DNA of 64,000 nucleotides from Daedaleopsis sinensis. Taxonomy: Eukaryota > Basidiomycota > Agaricomycetes > Polyporales > Polyporaceae. The notes below the pieces were generated by a model. The model worked only from the letters and a program-made list of their open reading frames with translations. It was not told where the DNA came from and did not search any database. The position numbers were made by a program, and so were the translations under genes. Shown here piece after piece: positions 1 to 10,580 of this stretch. Position 1 is the first letter of the stretch. The number at the start of each line of letters is the position of its first letter. The stretch is from NCBI GenBank assembly GCA_033807695.1, contig CM066304.1:2480001-2544000 (forward strand), given 5' to 3'.

Positions 1-197
1 CCCGTCACTTCACGTCCGGTCCCGTCCTCGACGAAGTATGCCGGATCGCGGAAATGCAACGCTTCGCCGCCCAGCTTGTCTCCCCTACCGCCCAGCGGAT
101 GTTGCGAATCCAGGAAGAATTGCGGGATTGTCAGGTCGTCCGGGATGTGCGCCAGCGGTCCGCCGACGCCGTGGATCGTCTGCATGTTGCCAGTCAT
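1..197 (-). CDS. 4-coumarate-CoA-ligase-like acyl-CoA synthetase, N-terminal part only
   Basis: This is the first exon of a second adenylate-forming ligase, running off the left edge of the window. Reading the minus strand from the ATG at 197 gives a stretch that matches the first exon of the complete ligase at 754-3362. Both share the block [15 protein letters not shown], followed by H/R-x-PAYF, a D-G/V-T-G-R pattern and VTG. An in-frame ATG at 215 would add six residues. The 197 start is preferred because it aligns with the neighbour's N terminus. The first 60 residues of this family hold no catalytic motif, so function is inferred only from similarity to the neighbour. The two genes are tandem and co-directional, suggesting local duplication. 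Intactness downstream cannot be judged. Confidence 0.75.
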   Translation of the reverse strand, partial: MTGNMQTIHGVGGPLAHIPDDLTIPQFFLDSQHPLGGRGDKLGGEALHFRDPAYFVEDGTGREVT

Positions 198-753
198 GTC
201 GCGCAGGGTGGTCATCGTCAAAGATGCCACGGGCAGCCGCTCTATGTAAAGGACTTCTTCAGCGTGTGACCGGTGATCCCGGTGCGTCGAGCGTCGAGCC
301 CGCCAGAGCCCATCGCGTTACTTACACGCGCGTAGTAATGGTATTTAGATGATCGCAACATTTATGCATTGCCCTGACCCTGGCCCACCATCACGACTCC
401 TAGCCTCTGATCAGGCGAGTTTACATCCGTGTCCGACCTCGTCGACGGTCGTGTGAGATTTCCGCTGGAGGAGGCGTACACAAGCTTTACACGGGCTCAC
501 GTATGAGCAGACCACATAATCGAGGGGAGGACACAAGCGAAGCGATGATTCAAGCTGAGATTGTGCAAGTACCCAGTGGGCGTCTACGTGTGTCTCTAAC
601 AACGCGGCTACTGTGTTTATGATGTCATTGGTTTCCTGCTTGGGCCCGTTGAAGATGGAGAACGACGCAACACAAATGGACCAGGAGAAAGAAATGCTCT
701 TATAAGTACAAACCGGTCAGTCAGTGCTAACACCTGTAAATATGTTCTAATTT
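198..753. other. intergenic region between tandem ligase genes
   Basis: No coding exon was recognised. It should contain the 3' flank of the 754-3362 gene and the promoter of the leftmost ligase. Confidence 0.5.
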
Positions 754-3362
754 CTAGAGCTTTGACTTCTCCCTCCTCCCAGGCGATAATAGCTTGATAT
801 GGCCGCTCTGCAAAGCCTCCTTCAACTGGTCTCGCAGGACCCTCCGCAGAAGCTTCCCGCTCGGATTCTTCGGAACGACATCGACGAACTCCACCCCCAC
901 AAGCCACTTGTAATGCGCTTTGTGGTCTGAGACGTGCTGTAGCAAGTACGCAGTCAGTGTCCCTCCGAGTCATGCGTCTCCCAGGACCCGCCCTGCGAAA
1001 CGAGTTATACCTTCATAAGTGCCCTCCGGATGCGTTCCTCCGCCTGCCGGTCCTTCGCTATACGTACGCGCGCTTCCTCATGTAGCGAGACGAACGCGAA
1101 TGGAAGTTCGCCGCTGTACTCGTCGGGTGCGGCGACGACGCACACGTCAGCGACGTCCGGATGGTCGAGCAGGTGGCCCTCAAGCTCCGCGGGGGCGACC
1201 TGGAACCCGCGCACCTTGATGAGCTCCTGTAAGTGTAAGCGCGTCCGCTTGCGCAGTCAGTACTGGACCTCGCGGTAACACGCAGAGCCCCAAGACGGAC
1301 CTTGATCCGGTCGAGGATGAACACGTCCTTCTTCTCGTCGACGTACCCCTCATCGCCGGTATGCACCCACCCATCCTTGAACGTCTCCTCCGTGGCCTCC
1401 TTGTTGTCAAGGTATCCCAGCGCGATACTGGGGCCGGTCACAACGAGTTCACCTTGCTCGTTGACACCGCCCCACGAGCCGTCCGCCTTGAGGATTCGAA
1501 CGGCGACCCCTGGGATGAGCCGCCCGCTAGACCCGATGGTACCGACGCGCATGTCCATCTGAGGGAAGGAGATTGCCACGGCGGTCTCGGTCAGACCCCA
1601 CCCTTGGCCAATCCTGCTGTTCTTCAGTACGCGCGCGACTTGCTGCGTGAGCTCGGCGCTGAGCGGCGCGGCCGCAGAGATCATGACCTTGATCCTGTCA
1701 AGGTTGTAGTTCTTGACTATCGGGTCCTGAGCCAGAGCCATGTGCGTGTGAGACCCCACCTGCGTAACTCGTGGCAAATATATCCCATACCTTGCACAGA
1801 AGCACGATCATGGGCGGGACAAGCCTGACGAACAAAATAGTGACTCCTGTGGTCTTGTGGCCGAAGGATGGGACGACCTGACGTACGAAAGATGTGTGAT
1901 ATTGTAGCGTTGTATGCTGTTCAGCATGCCCTCCAAGGTGAAGCGTGGTACGACGACGAGAGAGATCTGCACCGACCGGTCAGTAAATTCTCGACGCGGT
2001 AATCAATGCGGAATGTGAGTCGTGACTCACACCACAAAATAGGAAGAAGTGCAAGCTGACGGCAATGCCATAGATGTCTTATAGTCGTCAAAAAGTAAGA
2101 ATTTCGTAGGTAAGACAAGTCACAACCCAGAGGTGAACGTACGGTAGAAGGGCAACGCTAGCAGAACCAGTGATGCGCAGTCAGCCTACGCCTGCCGCAA
2201 GATATCCACAACCCGCTAACCTCCAATAGCGACATCGCCGGATGCGTACGACTTCTCGTCGTTCGGCTTGGACGCGTCCCCGACGTTCATATGTTGCTTC
2301 ATCTGGATGATGTTCGAAATGAGAGAGTAGTGGGGGATCATGACCGCCTTCGGCCTCCCAGTCGTCCCACTAGAAAAGCAGAGAAACGCAAGCTTAGTCT
2401 TGCTCTCCCCAGGTCTTAGCCGCGGCTCTACATAGTGTTTCGGCTGCGCTAGGCCCGCCATCACGAGGTCGCTGACGGTCAGATGTCTGTCACCGTGGAC
2501 CGCATCGAGGAGGACTATGCGGTCGTCCGAGAGGCCAGCTATGCGAGCCGCTTCGAGGCCGACTGAGAGGACCTCGGGATGAACGAAAAGGAAAGTCGCC
2601 TTCGCTGCGTTGATTTGGTGCACGAGCTCTTCGACAGTATACGAGGGGTTTGCGCCTCTGTATCGTGCATGATTAGTGCTGAAACACGCGAGTGCTGAGG
2701 CAACGTACGTCACAATCCCACCTACGCGGTGCGTTGCCCTACAACGATGTGATCGAGTGAACAACGGTATGCTAGTGTAGTGTATGGTGGAACACACCAT
2801 ATCACAACAGGATAGTCTACCGTGCAAGGTAAGCACAAACGGCAGTAAGACAGAGTGCTGGGCTGACCGATGTGGTTCGGACTGAACACGCAAACTTCGA
2901 AATTTCATAAACCGCTGAGTCAGGCTTATGGATATTTGGTATCGAGTGCGCACGCAACAACCTACCGACGTCATCGTTTCCTTGAGAGCATTCCGATATC
3001 GATATCAGCTGTGGTCCCACGGATGCGACATCTCCTGGCCACTCACCAACATTCCAACGGATGCTGAGCGAATTGGCTAGCCCTGCTATACGCGCCCGCA
3101 ACTAAATACACCGTAACGGTCCTTCACTCCACGTCCGCTTCGTTGTGCGATAGCTAGATGGGGTGTTGCTCACCTCGTCTCCAGTAACTTGCCTTCCGGT
3201 CACGTCGTCGATAAAGTAGGCCGGCTTGCGCAGATGCGACGCCTCGCCGTTCAGCGGATGGTGCGAGTCTAGGAAGAATTGCGGGATTGTCAGATCGTCT
3301 GGGATGTGGGGCAGCGGTTCGCCATCGCTGTAAACCGTCGGTCTTCTGCTTGCCGATGTCAT
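754..3362 (-). CDS. 4-coumarate-CoA-ligase-like acyl-CoA synthetase (AMP-binding)
   Basis: This enzyme should activate an aromatic or fatty carboxylic acid as an acyl-adenylate and then form the CoA thioester. Some 13 exons can be joined from the ATG at 3362 to the stop at 754, giving roughly 580 residues, normal for the family. Visible motifs are the AMP/P-loop signature [20 protein letters not shown], the acceptor-binding region [12 protein letters not shown], the adenine motif GWGLTET, the hinge and ATP-ribose motif TGDEGYVDE...[22 protein letters not shown], and the C-terminal catalytic lysine in NPSGKLLRR. Exon 1 (3174-3362) ends in phase 0. A 15 nt micro-exon (2966-2980) is needed to keep [15 protein letters not shown] continuous. 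No frameshift or internal stop is needed. The substrate cannot be read from the sequence. 'CoA ligase of the 4CL class' is safe; a strict role in phenylpropanoid use is not. Confidence 0.9.
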
Positions 3363-3415
3363 GTCCGAGTCGTGCCCAGCAGTGTTAGGAGAACAGGCCA
3401 GAAGCTGCAGAGATG

Positions 3416-3421
3416 TTTATA
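3416..3421 (-). promoter_or_regulatory. TATA box of the acyl-CoA ligase gene
   Basis: TATAAA on the minus strand, about 55 nt upstream of the ATG at 3362. Confidence 0.45.
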
Positions 3422-4504
3422 GCGGACGCGGAAGGGGCTGAGCCGGGGTGGGCTCATCCTCTGTTGATATTATCTGGCCGCCGCCCATGCTCATGCACTA
3501 AAGCCACTAAGCCGTATGCCGCATAGCGTCCGTCGCCTCACCCTCAAATTCAGGGTCCACATAGCCTATAGGCGTCCACCGTAAGTATACAAAATCAAGA
3601 CACTTACGTTGAGCGGCGGGCGCGAGCAGCGGCGAGCATTGATAGAGGATCGACCCACCGCCTCTCAATTATCAGAGCTTATCAGAGCCCGTTGAATGTT
3701 TCGTATGTATTACCTTGTATTCCTATGATCAAGACACTCACTACGTAGGAGTTTCCATTCACCAGGATGACGAACATGACCCGGGCCGGGAAGACGTCGT
3801 GATCCCGCCGAGGTGTGACTATTGGTTGTGAATGTAAGCGTGATCCATGGGAGATAAGTAGGTACTTACTAACAGCTATAGATGCGCTGCAGCTAGGTTT
3901 GAAGCGGCTCTGGTGGAGAGGTTAGGCAAAGAGAGAGTTACATTGAGAGGAGTCCAGCTGCAAGACGACCGCGACCCGCGACAGCATCAGACTCAGGCGG
4001 TGGCATAAGATAGCTATAAATAGGTGGTTGAGCGCAGAGCGCCTCTATAGTAGACACAGTGTTATTACCGTGGGACTTTGCCAGTGATGGCACGTTATGA
4101 TGTCATTCATCGGTATCGTCCGAAATTCGAATCCCAAGCTCAAACCGTGACGTTACCTAGAAGCTGCCATTTCTTTCCTACCTACTATAGCTAGTAGGCT
4201 GCGGCAACTAGAACCTATAGCTTTGTATGTACCTCTCGCAAGCATCTGCATACGTTTTTGCTAATCTCATCCTACAGCCTATACAGATTTCAATCACTCG
4301 AATCTTTCTCGACCATCACACTAGTGGCAGTTTCAAGACTTTGCAGCTCGCTGGATTATATATTTACGTGCACTTTGTGGCAAGTGCATAGGCCAAAAGA
4401 GTCCAAACCTATCCTTGAAATGAGGCAAGCGCAAGAGATGCCCGCATCCCCAGCCATATGGCCTATCGCCGGTAGCCCGACTTGAAGCGGCATTCATCAA
4501 CCCC
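3422..4504. other. intergenic region, no gene seen
   Basis: About 1.1 kb of mixed composition between divergent features. A TATAAATA at about 4015 has no recognisable gene close behind it on either strand. Short open frames here lack any conserved motif. Confidence 0.5.
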
Positions 4505-6471
4505 ATGGCCAAACCCTCGCGGACTGCGTCTCTGTCCCCCAACGAATCCGACACCCAGGCTCTACCTCCATCCTCCATGACGTCCACACGCCGACGCAGC
4601 CAGGGTACCGACATCCTCTACGAAGCCACTCTCGTCGCCGCGAAGACCGTCACCAACGTCTTCTTCCGGGATCAACGGCCTCGCGGCGCGCACAACATCC
4701 CCCCCCCCCCCTCCCGAAGGACCCGTCATCTCGGTCGCCACCCCGCCCAGCAACCAGGTATGTATGCATTTGTGCGGTCGTACGCGCATGCAAGAGGTCC
4801 ACCGGGAGACGGGGCGCCGCGTCAGCACACTCACCGCCGCGAGCAGCATGAAGCGGACACTGATCAGTGCACGTGATAGGGCTCTCCGCGGCTCCGGGGC
4901 AGCAGTGAGTGCGCCCCCTCCTCCCTTCCTCCAGCCTCCGCCCTGGCGCTCACCGGCACCCCCCCTCTCTGCTACTCCAACTTGAAGTCCCGGTCGTGCG
5001 CGCGGCAGACGAGGCGCGGGCGCGGGCGCGATCACCGTCGCGGAGGAGGACGGGTGTCTCGTCCTCGGCCACGGGACCACGTTCGCCGCCGAGCTCGCGC
5101 CCAAGATGCAGCTCACGCTCACGCTCACGCTCGCGAAGTCCGTGGGCGCGGGCGCGGGCGTCGAGGTGCTGTCGGACCCGCCGCTCGGGACCCACAAGCC
5201 GTTCCAGGCCGTTCCCTGGGAGTCGGGACCGCGAGCGGATCGGGGAGGCGCGCGCCGCGCGCTGGACAGGACGGCACGGCCTGGCGCACGAGCGGCTGCC
5301 CCATGTGGACTAGTTAGCATGCGATCTTCGATAACGTGCCACTACCGGTGCCTCGCCGATGTCGATGGGGGCGCAATTGCAAGGCATCTTCGAATTCTCC
5401 GAAGGTGCGTGCGACACGTTCACCGACGCTGCCAGCGTGCGCGCGTTCTCCAAGATGCCGCGCGCGCAGGGGGCACTGGCAGCCACGACCGCACGGATCT
5501 TCTTCCTCTGAAGGCTGGGGTCTCCCTCATGGCGCGCGGGGCGATAGCGAGCCACCCTGGACTCGAAGTCAAGTTGGGCTCTCCTACTAAGTACTTCCAC
5601 CCGCACCGCTTCCGATCGCGCGCGTTCATCGAGGTCGGCGCCGCTCTGGACGTCCTGCTTGAGCTGGTAGACATGTTCAAGGAGGGCGGTGCGCGGAAGA
5701 GGGAGGCCGTCGGGACGCTCCTCGACACTGTGTACGACGCGCTGAAGACGGTCACGCTACGCGCCCCGGACTACGAGACACTCAAAGTGCGATGGTGACG
5801 TCATGGGGCATGCACTGAGACGCGTATACTCAGCTCATTCAAGCAGCTCGGCGGCTGTACGAGGCACCACTCAGCCAACGGCTTCCCCTCGGCTTGAAGG
5901 TCGTCGAGTTGAACAAGCGTTTTCTGCACGCGATATACCCGAAGATGCAGCAGCTCCGAGCAGACAACCGGATGTTGAGCTTGCGTGATCACCAAGTGAG
6001 CGCCCACGAATTGTGATCATTTGAATCACTAACGCATAAACTCAGAAGGCTCGCAAGGAGGGGCGGAAGACGATGGGTCTTCTGCTGTACCGTCTCGCGC
6101 TCCTCACGTCTGGGCGGTACTCGCACGACCGGGAGGTGCGACGGCGTGCGAGGAAAGGCGCTCAAGGCACGTTGTTCAACCCCCCCATGGTAAGCAGTGC
6201 CATCGTCTTACCCTCGACGCCTCTCACCTCGCTCTGATCGCAGACCTGGCTCGACGACCGGCTCTTTGGCTGGTCTCCTAGCCCCGGGCCCCCGCGCGGC
6301 GAGTCGCCCGAGGCGGACACGCCAGACTACGAAGACTGGGGCTCCATCCCCGCGGCCTCCGAGTCTCCTGCGTCACGTTCACGGGGGTGGTATGCGGATC
6401 TGCAGCACGTACGCCGCACGCCGAGTCCTGGGCATACAAGTAGTGAGGCAGCAAGAATGTCCGCTACGTAG
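4505..6471 (+). pseudogene. glycerol-3-phosphate/dihydroxyacetone-phosphate acyltransferase pseudogene (SCT1/GPT2-like)
   Basis: Fragments follow the order of a fungal membrane sn-1 glycerol-3-phosphate acyltransferase, the first step of phospholipid and triacylglycerol synthesis. They run: N-terminal RPRGAHNIPP (4505-4700), VHRETGRRVS (about 4795), IPVVRAADEA (about 4985), the HGTTF-containing block, GSHDRTDLLPLKAGVSLM (about 5480), YFHPHRFRSRAF (about 5595), LRAPDYETL, the QRLPLGLKVVELNKRFL block (about 5870), KARKEGRKTMGLLLYRLALLT (about 6050) and the C-terminal TWLDDRLFGWS (about 6243). The exon with FLDPLLL is missing. A poly-C run near 4700 shifts the frame, the frame changes again near 5010, in-frame stops occur near 5305, the GSHDRTDLL frame is reached only by another shift, and the membrane segments before TWLDDRLFGW are deleted. 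It cannot encode an active enzyme. Identification is firm; exact ends are approximate. Confidence 0.82.
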
Positions 6472-6972
6472 TCTGCAATGGATGCGCCTGCGGGCGGGCG
6501 CACGTACATGAGTATGTCACAGCGGCCGTTGGATGTGCACGTGGCCCAGGACACAGTTGGTATTCCATACGGCGCGTGCGTTGCCGGCCGCGTGCAGTGT
6601 GGTTCGAATTCTGGGTTGGTGCTACCGGTGCCGGGACTGTCCGCGTGCTTGAGAACATTTTCGTGGAGCTGAAGGCACGTCAACCTGCCATCACCCAATT
6701 GGACGATGTCCAGTACTGATTGGCTCAGAACCAGGCTCGTTCAGGGAGCCCGTCGTCCGTTCAGAGTCCGAGTTTGATGCTCGTCGCTCTAGGCCTGCGC
6801 GAGAGGATGGAGCTCTGAACTCTGAGGGCCGCGATCGCGAGGGAGCAGCGTAAATCCTGACCGGACGTCATCGATACATCAGTCATGACTTCGCTCGCTC
6901 CTCCTCTCGGCCTCCAGATTTGATCCCCTGCACGGGCCCGGGAAACGGCCGCCTGCGATGCAAGTGCATGCA
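6472..6972. other. intergenic region
   Basis: Flank between the acyltransferase pseudogene and the opsin-related gene. No conserved coding exon was found. Confidence 0.5.
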
Positions 6973-6982
6973 TATATATAAG
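6973..6982 (+). promoter_or_regulatory. TATA box of the opsin-related gene
   Basis: TATATATAAG, about 80 nt upstream of the ATG at 7061. Confidence 0.5.
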
Positions 6983-7060
6983 GTCTGCGCCCCAGCACGA
7001 CCGAGCACCTCCCAACCTGCTTTCGCCCGTCGACGTCCCTCGTCTTCGCAATCCGTGACC

Positions 7061-8166
7061 ATGCCCGCAAGCTCTATCGACACAAACCCGCCGAATGCGA
7101 ACAGACACATCACCCGCGGCGGCTCTGACTTCCTGTGGGCCGTAACGGCTATCATGCTCCTCGCCGACCTCGTCGTCGTCTTCTGGACGCTCAAAGTGAG
7201 TATCCTTGATCATCACACAGTGACAGCCCCGCTCACGCTCGCCCCCACTGCAGAGATCGCGAGGAACGCGGCTGTTCCACCAGCTCGCGGTCATCGTGCT
7301 CACTACTGCCACCATCGCCTACTTCTCCATGGCATCCGACCTCGGGGCAACGCCTGTCCGCACGGCGTCCTACAGCACCTACACACGACAAGTCTGGGCA
7401 CGTCCAGCTCGCATGTCTTTCCGTCCTATCAGCTACTAACTCCGATTCTTTCCCCTGTACGCAGTATGTCCGATACATCCAGTGGTTCATCACCCTGCCG
7501 CTCCTCCTCCTCGAGCTCCTGCTCCTCACGGGGCTCTCGTTCTCGGACATCTTCACCACCATGTTCATGGCCTGGGTCTTTGTCGTCGCCGGGCTTGTCG
7601 GTGCGCTCGTCTCCACTAATTACAAGTGGGGCTACTACGCCTTCGGTATCCTGGCGCTCTTCTACATTTGGTACGCCAACCATCCCTTCTCCTCTAGCAT
7701 ACACTCTGACCCGCAGTTCGTTTCCTGCGCACGCATCTTATACAGGCACTCCCTGCTCCGCCACGGCCACGGCTCGACGTTCGCCGCCGGCAGCACCGTG
7801 CGCGGCGGCTACCTGCGCCACGCCATCGGCCTCTCGCTCCTCCTCCTCCTCTACCCGATCTGTTGGGGAGTCTCCGAGGGCCGGAACGTGATCTCCCCGA
7901 ACGCGGAGGTGATCTGGTACGGGATCCTCGACATCCTCGCCGGCCCCGTCCTCCTCCTCAGCTTCCTCGCGAGCATCCACAGGACCGAGTACAGCTCGTT
8001 CGGCTTCCAGTCGTTCAGGCACTCGGACGGCGGCGGCTACGGCAACAACTCCGCTGGACACCAGCTGGGCGCGCGCGGCGCGGGAACGCATGTGGGCAAG
8101 AACGAGGGCGGAACGCATGTTGACGACGGTGTGACGACCGGGCATGCTGCCCATACCCGGGTTTGA
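7061..8166 (+). CDS. opsin-related seven-transmembrane protein (HSP30/YRO2/MRH1 family)
   Basis: Four exons (7061-7195, 7254-7397, 7465-7670, 7746-8166) give 301 residues. It belongs to the microbial-rhodopsin fold. Helix C reads YVRYIQWFITLPLLLLELLL, matching the RYxxWxxTTPLLLLDL signature of bacteriorhodopsin, but the proton-acceptor aspartate is Q and the donor aspartate is E. Helix G reads WYGILDILAGPVLL: the counter-ion aspartate is present, but the position of the retinal Schiff-base lysine is glycine. It therefore cannot bind retinal covalently. This is the state known for fungal opsin-related proteins, which are plasma-membrane stress proteins. The tail after the last helix is hydrophilic, rich in Gly and His, and ends in TGHAAHTRV. 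Intron 2 appears to start with GC (after TGG at 7397) if the helix C junction is to stay ...RQVW-YVRY; a GTCTGG donor five nt earlier is the alternative. Confidence 0.92.
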
Positions 8167-10345
8167 GCGTATCGATACCGAGCTATTGACATTGTAATGT
8201 GAACGTCGCTGTATGTCCTTGCATGTACTGTATCTGTCTGAGGAACCCTTTGCGTCGTCGGCCTTATAATCACTGTCAGCTGTTGATTGATCTTCATTCA
8301 TACCGATCCAACGAGAGGAAATGCGACCGTACATGAGCGTAGGCGGCGGCGGAATGCTCATCACCTTGCTCGCGCTCGGTGGTTCGCGCGTGCATCGAGT
8401 ACCGCTAAATTCTGGCTCGTAGAGCTGCCTTATGCATCTAGCACTCTTTCTTCCATCCGAGTCCTGCAGTGCCACCACCGCGACGTCGGTCCGCGGTTGC
8501 GAGAGAACTTGAACGAACGCCGGCCGGGAACTTCACGTGCACGCCCGCTCCTACCTTCAGTTCCGGAACCTTGGAGAGCTCGCGGCAGTAGTGCCGATGT
8601 TGGTGGTGAGAAGGCCCAGGTCTGCTGGAGCTGCGTGTTGTGTGCTGGTCATGAGCGATGGTACCGCTAGCTAGGGAGCGAACACGTCGACCGGCGACCG
8701 CTGCACGGCGGGGCAAAGTCGCGCGTTGAACGCTGAACGTTGAACGCTGAACGCTGAACGCTGAATACTGAAGATTGACTACTGAATACTGAATATTGCA
8801 TATATATCGAGTACTGGACATGGAGTCCGTCACGAGCTCGAGGCTCAGCGGCGGAGGCTTCACTGAGATTCTGCCAGCGGACACGGTCGACGAGAGCCCT
8901 CTGTCAAGTTCCCCGCCCTTCACGAGGTCGCAGCGCCGGCGGGGTCCCGGGGAGCAACCCGACGCTGCGTCACGGTTACGTATACATAGGCCTGTTATGA
9001 TTACGCAGGAGATGGGCACCCAGGATCGCGGAGACGCACCGCACGGGTGCATGATCCACTGAGTGTAGCGCGAAATCTGGCAGGGTTATTACGGTCGGTT
9101 GCATGCGAGAGATATCGATGTTATGGGCATCTGCCAGTGCCAATATTAATATTGGCGAGTCAAGATGGAGACTTGCTGCTCTGCCACAGACCTGCAGGAC
9201 GGCCGCAGCGCCCGCCGGACGTCAAGGGATGCTGGGTAGAAGGAGCACTTACCTGCCATATGTGAGAGTCTTCCAACCACCGAGCTCATGCCATCCTGAA
9301 TATTTTGAATTTTGATTGTGTCTCGGCTTCCCTCGTCGCCGGAACCCTTCACCACCTGCGGCGGCCCACTCCAGTCTCCACGCCTAAAAGCAAGCTTGTG
9401 TCATAATGCGCAGCGTTCATGATCTGCGTGCGAGAGAGGCGGTGACACGACAGAGTCCAGAGATACGGTACGTGCGGAGTCCGAGTCCACGGAAAGGGAT
9501 CCGCGTCGGATTCGAAGAGCTATGTATCGAGTGTGCCCAGAGCGTCGGTTTGTGGGCACTGGGGTGGACCAACAAGTGCGCCGGTGTCTGATCAAGCCAG
9601 CCAAGCCTCCGTCGACGTCCCGGGTCGCTGGTACTGGTACTTAGTCGTCGATACCTGTCGATACTGCCGCTTACTGCCGTTGGGGTCGTGCGCAACGACA
9701 GCACGCATAGAAGCGCCGCCTCATGATCACAGCGCGTGTGGGAAAGTAGCCTCTCAAGCTTTTGTCTGTGCCCTGCATCACCAGGCATCACCTCAGCCTT
9801 CAAGCTAAGCTTCAGGCGGTGTACCGTGTCCGAGTCGACGCCATTGCTCTCTCTCGAGTCGACATACTTCGTGCTTCGCTGCTGTCCGAGGTGCTGAACG
9901 CAAGCGACGATCAGCTGCGGCCGCATCGCGACTCTAGGCACCTCTCTAGGCAGCATTAAATGGACAAAGAGACTCGTGTAATTGGCCAAACGGTCATTGA
10001 TTTGGGGGACCGCCCTGGGACCGTCTGGAGTACTGTCATAGCGACTTCGGTGCGTTGATGCAATCGATCCCTGGCGGACACGGATTGGATGGACGCGTTG
10101 TGGTGCTCGTCCTTCCGTTGCCAACGTGCCGTGGAGGCTTTTTCCGACCAATCAAGGCCTCATCCGACGCTCGGCTGGTGGTCTCGTGCCTTCGCGTGCC
10201 TCAAGCGGCTGCGGGACGGTGGTGTTTTGAGCAATCTTTGAGCAATCCATGACAACCCTGAATTACTCGTTCTGCACAGAACCTCCGGATATAGATCCGC
10301 GCAGATGGCATCCTCGCGACATCCGTAGCCGAGCGCCCGCGACAT
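8167..10345. other. gene-free stretch
   Basis: About 2.2 kb. The only structure seen is the degenerate 10-mer tandem repeat at 8724-8798. An open frame of 244 codons on the minus strand (9417-10151) has no recognisable motif and an Arg/Ser/His composition typical of chance frames. Confidence 0.45.
8724..8798. repeat. degenerate tandem repeat, unit about GTTGAACGCT
   Basis: Seven to eight tandem copies of a 10 nt unit, of the form GCGTTGAACGCTGAACGTTG, decaying to GAATACTGAA. The same unit recurs in shorter form at several other intergenic sites of the window. Confidence 0.8.
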
Positions 10346-10351
10346 TATAAG
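10346..10351 (+). promoter_or_regulatory. candidate TATA box of the Ala/Thr-rich secreted protein gene
   Basis: TATAAG about 235 nt upstream of the ATG at 10581. This implies a long, pyrimidine-rich 5' leader containing runs such as CTCTCTTCATCC and TTTCTTTCCACC. Confidence 0.3.
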
Positions 10352-10580
10352 AGGTCGGTGCGCGAGCTGAAATGGCTCCCCACCCCTGCTCCTTTCTGCA
10401 ACGCACCGAGGCCGGATCCTCTTCACAACCGTAGTCTGCTAGACGCATCCCTCTTGTTCCTCTCTTCATCCATTCAAATTCTTTCTCGCCGTTCTTCTCA
10501 GACTCGTCCACTCTCTTTCTCTTCCCGAGTCCTTAGTGCTTGATCGCATTTGCATTTCTTTCCACCCGAAGTCTGGAACT

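Noticed and set aside
4090..4150. tRNA-like TTCGAATCCC segment
   Set aside because: No matching acceptor, D and anticodon stems could be found around it.
4562..5320. 252-codon minus-strand frame
   Set aside because: Shadow of the acyltransferase pseudogene; the plus strand holds the recognisable motifs.
9417..10151. 244-codon open frame, minus strand
   Set aside because: No family motif, composition typical of a chance frame in GC-rich DNA, no splice-consistent partners.
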